A DNA stretch of 64,000 bases from Prinia subflava (taxonomy: Eukaryota; Chordata; Aves; Passeriformes; Cisticolidae), in assembly GCF_021018805.1 (NCBI RefSeq), contig NC_086283.1:56986775-57050774 (forward strand). Direction: 5' to 3'. The notes beneath the pieces are model-generated. The model was given only the letters and a program-made list of their open reading frames with translations. It made no database searches and was not told the origin of the DNA. Position 1 is the stretch's first letter; each line of letters opens with the position of its first letter. The position numbers and the translations under genes are program-made. Below are positions 39,701-51,337 of this stretch, one piece after another.

Positions 39701-41009
39701 GTTTGAATATTTAGATTTTGCAGAGTACAGAAAACCAGGTTATATCGAAATTATTTAAAAGTACACTTTGTTAGCCAACAGAATCCCTTACATTTTGCTG
39801 AAGTAGGCTCCCTCCTTGCTAAGTAGTGACCCCTTAAGGAAAAACTGAGCTACTGCCGCCAGTGCTATCTCCCCATCTTGAGCTGTTCTTCCGTGTTCTT
39901 TTCCTCCCCACTATGCCTGGGGCTTATCCCCTGAACTTCATTTCAGCACACTTGAGAACGGATGTCCTAACGCTGTCTGTGAAGAAACCCAAAATGTGAC
40001 TCAAACGCATCTGTAACCTTTTGTGTCAAGAACTTTATCTATTTCATCTCCCATAACTCCCCTTCCCATCTTGAATTTTCACTAAAGTTGTATCACCAGG
40101 GCACTTTGGAATTTTTTTTCCTTGATGTTTTGCCATTGATGTTGTTCTCTGCTCTTCTTCTACCATACACATAAGGACTTAGACCAACATTGGGGTTTTT
40201 TTCTGTTTATTTCAAAGCCCAGATGCTGAAAAACCAAAATATTGATGAACCACTGCTTCTTCAAAAACTTCTTGCTCCAGGAGAGTATGTTGAAAAAACT
40301 GAGTCCAAAAATTTCAGACAAGAAAATGAGGAACTCAGTGTATACTAGGTTTTCACTGTTTTGTCCTTCTTAAGCCTGATTTGGGAAGATTCTTTTAATG
40401 TCTTAGGTCCAAGAATACTGAAAAACAATTTAAAAGCATCTCTTGTGCATGATGTTCATTGTTTGATGTCTAAGGGACATGCGCAAGTCTCCTCAAGAGG
40501 AGAAATCACTAAGAACCATGAAGTAGCAAACCTAGTTTTACATTGTGACTCAGTCTGTTTCCCACATTGCATGACTTTTCCAGGAAAGATCTTCCATTGT
40601 AGACTTTAAGTAGTTTGTACAGATCTTTTTGATAACTTCTGAGTATTGTATTTCCCACGCAATAATGCGTAAGTGCAAGTCCTATGGGTAATAGTTATCT
40701 CTACTAGCAAGGACTATGGCTCAGGTTAGCTGAACAATTATACACAGATTCCTGAAGTTTTCCAGCTGATGGTGTCGTTCGGTTTGGTGCATTTACACTG
40801 CTATCAGTAACTTCACAGCTGTCTTGGGTATGGCTGTATTGGGTGCAGTTTTGTCTGTGGAATGCAGCAAGGCTTTACCTGACCAACCCCTTGGTTGTGA
40901 GAACGGGTGGTTCCCCGACCAGCGCCATGAGAAGGTACCAAATTAGATACGGACCCACGCTGAGAACAGTGAGACCTTCCTGGGACAGGACCTCCTTGCA
41001 AATCAGCAG
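36734..41009. other. Unique sequence upstream of the CpG island
   Basis: No gene or recognised repeat. AT content is high until about 40.8 kb, where GC begins to rise toward the promoter. Confidence 0.5.
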
Positions 41010-41508
41010 GTGCGGGAGCGCACGCTAGTCTCGCAGACCCTCCGTCCCTTAGCATCCACCGCCGCCGGGGTGGAGGCGGCACTGCTAGTAACCTCGCAGG
41101 TTAAGCGGAAACCCCAGTTTAGGCAGGTGCCTAAGTGGCACCCTGATGAATACGGCACCCACCGCCCGCTTTCTCCCATCCCGCGCGGGGGCCACCCTGA
41201 CCGCCGGAGGGGGGGCCCGACCTCTCCCCTCTGCGCGCCCCGGGCGGTGTTGGCCGGTGGGGCGGCCCCAGGCTGGAACACCGCCCCGTCCTGCCCTGCC
41301 CGGCCCCTGCCCGCCCCGCCCCGCTGGGGCCGCGGTGCCTGCGCTCTCCCTGGGGCTGGGGCTGGGGCCAGGGCCGAGGCCGCCCCGCACCCTGGGGGCC
41401 GTGCAGGCTCCTCCCGAGAGCAGGCGAGGGGTGCCCGGGGCGGGCGTTAGTGAGGCGTGTGCCGAGGGGGTGTGGTTTTGGGCTGGAGTTTATTAGTAGT
41501 AGTAGTGA

Positions 41509-41590
41509 AGAAAGGAAAACGGGGGGAGGGGGGGAAAGGGGGTGGAGAAGGAGGGAGGGGGGTGAAAGGAAAAAAAAAAAGGCCCGAAGA
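41509..41590 (+). promoter_or_regulatory. Purine-only tract with G-quadruplex potential
   Basis: The + strand is almost purely A/G over about 80 bases. G runs of 6, 7, 5, 3 and 6 occur at 41521-41526, 41528-41534, 41538-41542, 41553-41555 and 41557-41562, then a run of A at 41570-41580. The first three runs alone supply four G-triplets with loops of 1 to 3 bases. The tract ends about 170 bases before the chosen NRG1 ATG, on the coding strand, so it could fold in DNA at the promoter or in the RNA leader. Formation and function are inference. Confidence 0.6.
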
Positions 41591-41761
41591 GGAGTTTCTG
41601 AAAACTTCCAAGGAACTCGCGGCTGCAAGTCCCAGCGGCAGGCAAGAGCGATGCTAGAGCCTCGGGCGCTCCGGGAGCCGACAGCGGCGGCGGTGGCGGC
41701 AGAGGGGGTGACCGCGGGGATGGCGGAGGCAGCGGGGAGCGCGGTGCCGGCCGGAGCCGGG

Positions 41762-41870
41762 ATGGCCGAGAAGAAAAAATCTGGCAACGGCAGGAAGGGC
41801 AGGAAAGGCAAGGGGGCCGGCAAGAAGCCCGCTCCGCCAGAGGAGGGCGAGGCGCCCAGGTCCACCACAG
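41762..41870 (+). CDS. NRG1: First coding exon of neuregulin-1, type I (Ig-NRG) isoform, partial CDS
   Basis: Seen: ATG at 41762 with a G at -3 and at +4 opens 36 codons plus one base, starting MAEKKKSGNG and rich in Lys, Gly and Arg. The frame ends at a strong donor, CACAG|GTAAGC, with the GT at 41871, so the exon is phase 1. It lies in a CpG island. Known: type I neuregulin-1 starts with a short basic Lys/Gly segment on its own exon, without a classical signal peptide, followed by an Ig-like exon joined in phase 1. Neuregulin-1 is an EGF-family ligand of ERBB3/ERBB4 released from a membrane precursor. Inference: the segment's composition, length, phase and isolation in a gene-poor region fit this exon; the MAEKKK start resembles what I recall of the frog protein. 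Two in-frame ATGs lie upstream (41651, 41720) with no stop between, so a longer start is possible. The Ig exon is not in the window, so identity rests on a short basic peptide. Another Lys-rich first exon cannot be excluded. Confidence 0.6.
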
Positions 41871-42120
41871 GTAAGCCCGTCGGCAGGTGTGGGGGCTGCC
41901 CCGCGCCGACCTTCCGCGCCGTTCCGCGGCCGCAGGTCCGCACGCAGCGGGCACATCCCCGGCGCCCGCTGCCGCCTGCCCGCATCGGCGGAGCCTCCGC
42001 GTCCCGCGGCGGCTGCTCGCAGAGCTCCCGGAGCGGCGCAGGCGGCGGCGCTGCCGGGAGCCCTCGGCTGTGCGACCACGGTTCGGTCTGCTGCCCTGTT
42101 TCCCTCCGCGGGTCCCGAAA

Positions 42121-45100
42121 TCCTGAGAGGCTCTCGGTCAGCTGTTGCTTTCTTCATATTCTTTCCCACCACCACCACCATCCCCCCTCCTCCGTTTTTT
42201 GGAGGGAGTGAGTCTATCTCTCCTGTTACAAAACACATTTTCTGTCCCTTCCTTCCCTCAGAAATCACTTAGCGTAGTTGAACAGATGGCCAACTTTCAT
42301 ATGGGGTATTTTGTCTAAACTTGCAGCTATTTACTCAGGGATGATCAGAGAGGACATTTCGCTCACTTGGCAGCACGTGTTGTTGCTCTCATGCCTCCTC
42401 ACTATTAAGCACAAGAATTCATGCCAGTGATACCCTTGTCCTCCGTAGGTGTCCAGAAGCAGGACCCAAAGGAAGGGACGCAGCTGCCCCTTCCCCATAG
42501 TTACTTATCTCTGTCAGCCAAAGCCTCAGTCAGGATCAGGACTCCTAGTGCTGTACAAACACATATGAGGGCATGATGCTTTTCCTAGAGACCTTGTGTT
42601 ATGCCATATAGTTTAGCAGAAAGCCTAGCTGTATCTATGGATGCTTTTCGCTTTTTGCAACAGCAATGTACAGCTGCAGTTGTTGATCACCAATGTCTTT
42701 GAATTCTTTGCGGTTTTTTGAGAAATTGTTTTAAAATAAGCATGGGGGAAATGGTCAGTTGCCTGTGGTTTGGTTTTGAGTTTTTTGATTGGTTGTGTAT
42801 TTTCGCCCTTTATGTTGTTTTCCTGTCCAAACAACCAAAATAACATAAAGCCCAGTAGGGTAAAACTTTCTAAAATATACCTACGTTAATTTTTCATTAT
42901 GGCCAACCTAGTGCTGCTCTTGACTTCAATCATCAGCCCTCAGGGAGGATATGTGTGATTCAGCAGCAGCAGATATCTCTTTGGGCTACTAATTCTTACA
43001 AACTAGCACTGCCCAATGCATCCTCTTCTCTAGGTTGTTTGGAGACACAGCTCACCCAGGTTCTGCCCAGCAGTGTCTGTAAACAAGTTTCAGGTACAGC
43101 AGAGGAGGTTTTCCATGTATGCCGAGATAGAGACAAAACACTTGTTTTGCACCAGATTTTTATAATGCTGTTACACTGTTCAAGCATTTAAGCATCTCCT
43201 GCTAAAACTAACCACCTCTGACATTAAAACATTAAAACCTCTGGCAAACTTATCTGTGACATCTGGGCTATTTGAAGTGTTTGTGGGGCTTTTTGTTTGT
43301 TTTTGTGGCTGACAAAAACAGGAAGACTGTGACAAGCTGGACAATTTGTGATAGGAAAGATCTGTAAAGGAGAAACACATTTTCTCACTGTGCAGCTCAG
43401 AGTTTTATAGCATCCCATCCCATTCATGTAGGAGAGATTTCTTTGTCCTGTTGTGCAGTTTTGCTTTTGTAGCGGAGCAGGGTGCTGAGGGAGCAGTGAA
43501 AGTAGCTGTGAACCAGAGAGCATATTTTTTGCGTAATCCAACCAAATCAGCTTCTAAACTAAGCAGAGATTTTTGGGAAGATGGTCTTCTTTCTCTGTAG
43601 AGGGGAGCTAGAATAACAGAAAAATCCATACAGGTAAATAGCACCTTAAGTTTAGGTGTCTAAGTTAATTCTCACTAATTCTGGTGATTAATTCTAATTC
43701 TGGTTAATTCTCACTTCTGGTGGTCTGATTATGTCTGCTATGGTGAGAGTTTTACCTGGAGATCCAAAGGGTAGCAAATGTTGATTGAGGTTCATCAGGG
43801 CAGGATTCAGATCATGCCAGTTCCCAAGGCTTTGCTAAAACTCCAGAAGGCTAAGTCTTTACTAAGCCAAAATATGTCAGTGTTTGAACCAGAAATAATC
43901 CACTTTTCTGGCAAGTGCTTACCTCAGGTCTCCAAAGCACCAGTATGTTTTTATAGGTATGAAAGAGTACCGCCTTCATCCATACCTGACATTACTAGTC
44001 AAAAAATTTCCTGTGTGGGCAAGAAATGAACATTCTTCTATCTTATGTAATAAAAATCCTATTCCTTCTAAGATGAGTGTATGTGGCAGGGTAGTTCACA
44101 TGTGTAGCTAATCCCTGTAGTCTGTTTAATGGGAAAATGAAATACAGCATAACGCATGACTGTAAATTTGACTCAGAATCAGATAATGTCACACTGGAAA
44201 TGTAACACAGATTTTATCTAATCTTTACTTAAGGGTATTATCAGGTTTGGGGGACATTTAGACCTAGAACTGATACTTAGAAGAGAAAGAACAGAAAGAG
44301 TGGTTAATGTAAAATGTAACAAGAGACCAATTTTGCATTTCAAACCATGAGCTTTTATTCTCTCTGTTCAAGCATATTAGAGTTTGAATTAATTACTAAT
44401 CTACTCATGTTGATTACAGGACTTACTGGGGACACTATAAAGGCCTGACTTTGATAGGACTACAGTTTTCGTTTTTGCTAATACAGTTTTGCAGCCATAC
44501 CTGTTATCATTTGGTGTGTTTAGGGTGTGCAGTCTGAGAGGTTATGAAACAGTTTTGCATCTAGTTACCTGCTTTCCTTGGTTGAATTATGTCAAGAATT
44601 ATCTTTTCCTCTACAAGGAGTTTCATCCACTTATAGTCTTCCTTATGAAGAACAGTAACTTGCAGACAGTCCTCAGTTTTAAGATCTCGCACTAGCACAG
44701 AAATCCTTAGGAGGTGTTCAGCTTTTTGTTTAGTGCGGTGGTTTTTTCTGACCATGCTTCTTGCAACTTAGTTGGCTTTTGGCTGTCAAAGTATATCATA
44801 TGCACTTCAATCCTGGATCTGGAAGCACTGCTGACTTCTCAATGGGTTGAGAATTAGCTTTATTAATTGGGAAGAAAGGGTATGAGAAAATCTTTCATAT
44901 TCTGTCATAACTTACCCAGAAACTCCAGAACTGCTATTGGAGAAGAAAAAGTTATTGGGGGAAAAAAAAAAAAAAAGAAGGAGGTTTGGCCTTCTTGGCT
45001 CACCTGCACAGTGGTAACACAGATAAAAAACTTCATGTTTACCATTCCCTAGGTGAAGTCTGGGCTCTGTTAAAAAGCTTGGGGAAGTTCATGTTGCTAT

Positions 45101-47639
45101 GATTTCTCTGTCACTAAAATTATTTAGAGCATTTACTCCCCCTTGCTACAAGTGGTCTTGAATAAACTGGTACTGTCTGGCTTGTGTCAAAACTGGAGTG
45201 ACTATATCTTCCTTTAGCAGGGCACTCTGGACCATGATAAATACAAGGCATGGAAAACTGAACACAGAGTATTATAAATGGAGAAAAGCTTACAACTTTT
45301 CTCCAAGTTATGTCACTGAACTGCCATGCCAACTGAGTGTGCAGACAGGCTCAACAAATCTGCCAGCAGGGCTTCCTAGGGCACTGTCAGCACTCTGAAA
45401 ATACTTCCAGCCTGAGCAGAGAAAGCTTATGCAGGAAAGCTGAGGTTGGGCACCAAGGTCTCAAAACTTGCCCCTCACACAGGCACCGCTCCTGATTTAA
45501 GGTGCTGTTAGAGCAAGAACACAGGGGCTGGGAACAGGCCCTTGACCCTGTGTCAGCCCAACCTTCTGCCTACCCAACTTTAGTGCTGGACTGCACAACG
45601 TGGGGCTGGCACACTAAGACAAGGGAGTCGGCCCTGGAAAAATCCCTCTGTGGAAGCTGTGTTTTTGTCTGTAAGGTGGGGGTACCAGTACATCAGCCCA
45701 GAAATCTTGGAGAGTGTGAGTTTTCAGGTGGTTCTGCTTAGCAGAGAAGGCCAGGGTGAGATTGCTAGGCTTGAAGGACAAAGTGTGAGAAGATATGAAG
45801 CCTTTCTAAGGAAAACACCTTGATGTGTGTGGAGACTTCATAGTGGTGCAAACTGTGGTCTTGGGTTTTGTCAGTCATTCTCTAGTGATAAGAAGACCGA
45901 GGCTTCAAAAGCATCTGGTGCCAAAACACAGAGAAGGAAGAGGGAAGAGCATCAAATGGGTCTCAGTCATCATTTCAGTGAAGTGACCTCAGCAACATTG
46001 TTCTGAACACATCTACACTAACAGAGCCTGAAGTAGAGAGGCTGTGGTCATTGACTTAGAAATTAAGTATCTCCTGGTGAGTTTAATTTAGAATTAGATA
46101 AAATGCCAGAGCTTGGAGACTGCTTGATAGAATAAACAGCACAAAGTTCAGAAGAGGTGAGTGTGGCTGAGCAGAACCTTTGACTGTATCCTGGTAGTCA
46201 GAGGAAGAAATGGTTTTGATCATATTGAAGACCAAGCTGCAGGTGAGAGCTTGGTTGGAGGATTAGAGCTCAGTCTGGGAGTTGCTAAGTTTAAATAGGT
46301 GTTCAGTATCATAAAGAGATATCAGAAGATTGATCACTGTTTCAACATGAATTGAATGCAAGAGTCTAGGAGATGGAATGAAAACTGCGATTTCTGATAA
46401 AACTAGTCCACATCTAGAGATAAACCATTGCTTGGGAGGGGTGACAACTCCTTTTGGTGCTTCCAATCCAAAATATTTATGTGTTGCTGGTATGATTGTA
46501 CATTTTTCTGTGAGGAAAGCCTCTCTACCTGTGTGCAATGCCTGCGTTCTCCAAACATTCCACACAATCTTCAGAGCAATTTTGAGAGTGAATCCTATAA
46601 AAAGCATGCGAGTGCGTTCATGCTTTTTTGAATAAACGAGATTAGTCACCATTCAAACTTTTTTGAATTAACACTACAAGTACTACTTGACTGCTGCCAT
46701 GGGAATGCAAACAGAATGGTGAGAACATAGCAGTACAGTTGTCCAGTAAATACTGCATGTGTATAGAAAGACATTCCCCAGTGAAATAAATCCAGAAACT
46801 GTTCTGAACTTTGTGCAAATATTGATGGCTGGAGAAGGCTGAACAAAATTTTTATCTTTCATGTAGAAATGCCAAAGCCTGCTAAGCTATGCACAAATTT
46901 TAAAACTTTAACCTTTGGCAAAGCTTGTGAGCTAACTCTTAAATCTGAGTTTGTCTATTTGTGATTGTGGGCTTCTCAGATTTCTGAAACGGCGGTAACT
47001 GAAAAAACAGGGACAAAAAGGTTGAATGAGGCAGTTTGAAACCGCACTGATAAGTAAAAAAGAAGGAAGATCCTATGCAGCTGATATTTCAGAATACTTC
47101 AGCACTCACCATTTGAGGCAGCTCATTTTGCATCTCCTCTTTGAATCAGAGTCACCTAGGTTTCACAAAAACTTTTTGGGTGCTTGGTTTGTGAATGCCT
47201 AGCCATAGAGGATCTTCGACAGCTCATCTGACTTTAGGCGCTTAAGTGGCAATGTGTTATTCTTAATGTAAGGCGAGTTAAATGTGCAGCTGTGGAAAAC
47301 TTTCTTCCAAGCATCTCCCTTCTCTTACCTCCCCATTTTCAATCTATCTACAAGCATCTGATAGCCCTTTGAGGCAGGTGGCTATAACCAAAAGCAAAAC
47401 AGTGGAGAACAATTGTGTCTCAGAGTGTCAGGATCTGGAAGTGCTATGAATTCTTACCAAATCAGTGTTTTGCTAACATTCCAAAAGTAACAAGAGTGAA
47501 TGTGCCTTTAACAGTACTGATAGTTTATCGTGTTCCGTTATGATACAAGGAAACAAACCAAGTGTCAGTATTTTGTATGAGTCATTCTAGCTGTGCAAAG
47601 AGCTGCTCGAATGTGCTTGAGGTGGTTGAGTTAACCCTC
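42121..47639. other. NRG1: Start of the intron after the NRG1 exon, nothing recognised
   Basis: AT-rich, with a short CCA repeat, an A run at about 44960-44975, and a small local repetition of GTTAATTCTCAC at 43664 and 43703. No Ig-domain exon pattern was found. Assignment as intron depends on the NRG1 call. Confidence 0.45.
42166..42180 (+). repeat. (CCA)n short microsatellite
   Basis: Five CCA/ACC units just after the CpG island, followed by a C-rich stretch. Confidence 0.8.
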
Positions 47640-48055
47640 AGTTGCTGCCTCAAGTACACGGAGCCCTGGGTTCGGCGGGAGAAGGGGTCTCGTTGCAGGT
47701 CTAGAAAACCTGCAGTGGCAGGCTGGCATGGGGAGGGTTGCGGTGCCGGCGCCGGGGATGCAGCGGCAGCAGCGCTGCAGGGGCAGCACAGCGGAGAAAA
47801 GAGACAGATTGCGGTGCTTGCATGCGGAGGCCTCCAAGAAAGCGCTGCTTTAGAAATAAAGAAAACAATCGAACTAGCAGTGGAAGGGGGAAAGAGCCCG
47901 CAGGGAGGGCAAGCGGGGCTGGAGGAGGGGTGCGGGTTTGGCCGGCGCTGCCCGCGGCGGCCGCGAGGGGGTGCGGCGGGAGCGCGGCTGCCCGCGGCCG
48001 CACCGAGCCGAGCCCTCGGCGCTCCACCGCCCTCAGGGGATGGCTCAGCTGCGGA
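47640..48055. promoter_or_regulatory. Second CpG-rich block, unassigned
   Basis: This is a roughly 400-base GC-rich segment with dense CpG, including two NotI-type GCGGCCGC sites at 47957-47964 and 47994-48001. It lies about 6 kb downstream of the NRG1 exon. A sequence resembling the core of a CTCF site, CCGCGAGGGGG, is at 47961-47971, but the bases after it depart from the consensus. Frames are open on both strands because stop codons are rare in such composition. None resembles a protein I recognise, and no strong splice donor follows. It may be an alternative NRG1 promoter, an enhancer island, or an unlinked non-coding start site. Confidence 0.45.
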
Positions 48056-48202
48056 TTGTTCAGGTTGCTGTGTGGTGTTGAAGGTCAGGGGATGTGCGGT
48101 AAACAGGTAGAGAAGCTGTGAGGAAGACTTTGGTCCTGAAAAATACTCTGCTCTGATCGCATGCCATATGAGCATGAAATCGTCTAGTGTGAGGTCACAG
48201 GG

Positions 48203-48485
48203 ATGCTTTTCTTTTTGTTCATTCTCTTGCTTCTTCCTTTCCTGCCACACTTCCTCTATCCTTCTTCTTCCCTTCATTTTTCCTTTTTCTCTTTCCCTTC
48301 TTTCTTCCCTTTCTTTTCCATCCATCTGTTCTCCTGTCCTTTTATGCATGCCTTTTTATTCTTCTTCCATACTTTTCTTTCTCCTTCCTTTCTTTTCTCC
48401 ATCTTTTTTTCTTCTGTGTTATCCCTTCATCCTTTTCCTTCTTTTCCACCCTTTTTCCTGTCCATCCCATCTGCTCTATTTTTAT
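48203..48485 (+). repeat. Polypyrimidine (C/T) tract
   Basis: The + strand is almost entirely C and T for about 280 bases, made of degenerate CTTT, CCTT and TTCC units with scattered interruptions. It begins about 150 bases after the CpG-rich block ends. Long homopurine-homopyrimidine tracts can adopt triplex (H-DNA) forms. The long Phe/Ser/Leu reading frames across it are products of composition, not genes. Confidence 0.85.
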
Positions 48486-49674
48486 TAATGAAGGAAAAAA
48501 AACCCCACCACAATAAAAGAAAAGTAAAGCGAGATATTTCATCAGGGACTGATAGAGATCTTCAACATAACCTCCTGTCTGAGGTAACTGCTAGTTTTTC
48601 ATTTATGCACAGAATACTACCTGTGTCTGGTTTTGTGTTTCTGGTTCTTTAATTTTCTGTGGGAGCATTAGATTTGGGGAGAAATTGACCGTGTTATGTA
48701 GTTTGTTCACTATGGGCCATTTGAATCCTAGCTCTGACAACCAAGTCCACAGGCTTCATGGGTCAGGGAGGAGGAGGGAGATGTTAATCCACTTCTGACA
48801 GTTCACTTGGGAGCCTTTACTCATTCTCTCTGTGCATCTTTTCCTCAGGTTTTATAAGCTGATGGTCCTTCCACCTCTGTAAGCATGGGGAATCCAGGTC
48901 AGGGCTGCACCTTGCTCAATGCCTTTCTCCTCCATTAACAGCTTTCATTTCACCCTTGAATCAACCACATGCCATGTCCTATGGCTAATGGTTAATCCCT
49001 TTGAAGACAGTCACCAAAGCATGAATGCCTACTTAAGGTGACTAAAGAGAGTCCCTAGTAACATCCAGTTGTGGAGATGATAGGTGGGGGTTGTTATCAC
49101 TGCCATTTGTGAGAACAGGTAAATTCTAAATCCAATATTGGGAGACTTTGTGTGTCTGTGTGTGTGTGAGCACATGCAGGTGTGACGTTTTAGTGGGACT
49201 GTTGGTTTCTACAGTTATACTCTATTAAGTTTCCCTTTGGGGAAGTCCATTGGACTTAGACAAGAGAAAAAAGGGCCTGTTCTATAATGTCATATTAATG
49301 GCATTAATATTAACTTCACACCTGTGTACAAAACAGCACTGAAAACTACTCTGAGTTATTGTACTATATTTGGACTGGGTGGCTCTGTTACTGTGAACAT
49401 ATCTTTGCATATCGTCTCGAATTGCACCAAATAAGCTGGTGATGCTTGTGTCCTCACAGTCATTGAGTCTAGCTGAAATCTCTGTCCTTCAAACCACCCT
49501 CTGTGGAACAAGCTGCCATTGCCCAGAATCATACAGTCTTTGCATGTCTAAGATCACAACAGATCAGTCTGATCACAGAAACCAGAGTCTCCTGATGCTG
49601 AGTCTAACCTCTTCCTTCAAGCCACCCTGGTTTCTAACACATGGCCATAACATATGGGTATCACAAACTTATCA

Positions 49675-49679
<5 letters not shown>

Positions 49680-49722
<43 letters not shown>
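49680..49722 (+). repeat. T homopolymer (43 T)
   Basis: An uninterrupted run of 43 T. No AATAAA is present on the minus strand to its right within the first 30 bases, and no retrocopy is recognisable. The length is likely polymorphic or uncertain in an assembly. Confidence 0.9.
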
Positions 49723-49726
<4 letters not shown>

Positions 49727-51281
49727 ATCAGAAAGATTCCTTTCCCTTTGTGAAAATAAGTTTCCTGGAGAGCGCTTCAGGGGAGATAGAAAGAGGAGTG
49801 GTCTTTTAGGTTGCAGGCATATTGCTATCCCACTGGAACTATGCAGCCAGCCCTATGGCAGCAGCTGTTTCCACAGGGTGAACATGAGGATGAAGGGCAT
49901 CAGAGAAGATGCCAAAGAAGATGTGCCATTGTGCCAGACCTGCAGGTTCAGGGAGAGTCACTGGCAGGATTTGAGAAACCCTCAGAGAAAAGGTTTTATT
50001 AGAAAAGTTTTCCAGCAGGCTGCTTCCAAGGGCAGTATGTACCTTTGCAAGAATGAAAGAGAAACCTCCCATGCAGAGCTTCCCCATTTCAATGGGAACA
50101 ATATGACCTGTAAAAACTGGTGTCCCAGGGCAGCCAGTGCCTCCTTCTTGTTTCTGCCCTCTGCTGTACTTTTGCAATGATCCATGCCAGCTTTAGAGCA
50201 GTGTCCTGATCATCTCAGGAGAAGTTACACTAGGACAAGTTAGCTAAGCCTTTGAAAAACAAACCTGAAAACATAGTGGCTGCTAGTTGACTCTGTTCTT
50301 GGAAAGAGTGGACTGGAAATGCAGAAGTAGAAACTGCCCTGTAAAGAGTGTGTTCACTGTCAAGCTCTAGAGGACTAATGCAGCTGCTAGAGCACTTGTG
50401 GGGTTAGTTAGAAGGCAGTGTTTTTAAAAGTCAAGGCAGTTGTGCAGTGAAAGAACTTGTGTGGGCATATGGAGGATTTCTGTTCCTCATAGCATTTGAG
50501 ATGAGGATTGGCTTAATTTTTCAAAGATGGGCTATAGTTGTACCAAAAAGTATGGGATGAATTCAGAAATTACTGGGTGAGGTTTTTTTCTGTTGTAAGG
50601 TTCTAGTCTGACAGACATTCTGAGCCAGACTTAGTGTTGTAGATTCCAGCAGTCCTAGCCCAATCTTTTTTCTTAGTATATTTTGATTTAAATGCAACTT
50701 CTACTTAAGGATGTAGCTCATAGCATGTGAGAAGGTACTGCAAATGTACAAAAGGCTAAGTGGAAATGCTGGATGATAAGATGAACTGTGGAAAAAAATA
50801 AACTGATTATCAACCAGACTGAAACTGATGTTAAACACGGGTTTTCCTGGCTTTATGAACTGCCACCAGGGTCAGAAATTGGAAAACTATTTCATAGCAA
50901 TAACAACAAACTGAAGCGAGAGCAGGAAGGTTTTTGAAACAAGGTCAGAGAGAGGGATTTAAAATAGATAACTGTCCTGTTAACTCAGGTCCATTCTTAG
51001 GTTATTTGGCATTGATATGCCTTGGTTATTTTTCCCACCTGTGAGTGAAGATGTCTCCCATCCCAGCCTGTCCTCAGAGTGAAGACTACCTCATCTGGGT
51101 GAGGAACCTTTTTGTAGGGACAATCCTATCTTCATGCCTCATTCTAGCTGCAAGGTGCCTCTTGAGTCTCAGGTCAGTTACATAAATGCCAGAACCCACT
51201 GGTCTCAGCAGCCAGTGTTCTTGATTCCATACCCAAATTTTCTTTTCTTATCCCTTTTTCAGCTCACACATGACTCTCAGA

Positions 51282-51337
51282 AGCTGATAGAAATGATAGA
51301 AAATAATCAGCTGATAGAAAATGATAGAAATAATCAG
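51282..51337 (+). repeat. 27-bp tandem duplication
   Basis: AGCTGATAGAAATGATAGAA and its near copy AGCTGATAGAAAATGATAGA start 27 bases apart at 51282 and 51309, each ending in AATAATC. The two differ by placement of one A. Confidence 0.85.

Larger units (their letters stand above)
41010..42120 (+). promoter_or_regulatory. NRG1: CpG island promoter of the NRG1 type I transcript
   Basis: This is an abrupt GC- and CpG-rich block in an otherwise AT-rich window. It spans the 5' leader, the coding exon and the first 250 bases of the intron. Overlapping GC boxes (two CCGCCC units) occur at 41311-41324, and a short TGGGGC triplet repeat at 41351-41368. I see no convincing TATA box, which fits a dispersed CpG-island promoter. 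The transcription start cannot be fixed from sequence; it should lie upstream of the purine tract at 41509-41590 or within it. Confidence 0.7.

Noticed and set aside
41131..41985. 284-codon minus frame in the CpG island
   Set aside because: Pro/Ala/Gly/Arg-rich translation explained by GC-rich composition, antisense to the better supported exon. No domain recognised.
41450..42211. 253-codon + frame across the NRG1 island
   Set aside because: It begins at GTG, not ATG, and reads through the strong donor at 41871 into the intron. Only the part from an internal ATG to 41870 is kept.
41654..42268. 204-codon minus frame in the CpG island
   Set aside because: Same composition effect; it overlaps the NRG1 exon on the opposite strand.
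47961..47976. CTCF binding site
   Set aside because: The first 11 bases fit the core, but the following T, G and C do not match the GGCAG-type end. Too weak to call alone.
47582..48349. 255-codon minus frame and 182-codon + frame at 47562-48110
   Set aside because: They span a CpG-rich block and a polypyrimidine tract, where stops are rare. The proteins are low complexity and match no NRG1 isoform or other family I recognise.
49680..50180. Minus-strand processed retrocopy ending in the 43-T run
   Set aside because: No poly-A signal next to the run, no recognisable gene body and no flanking duplication.
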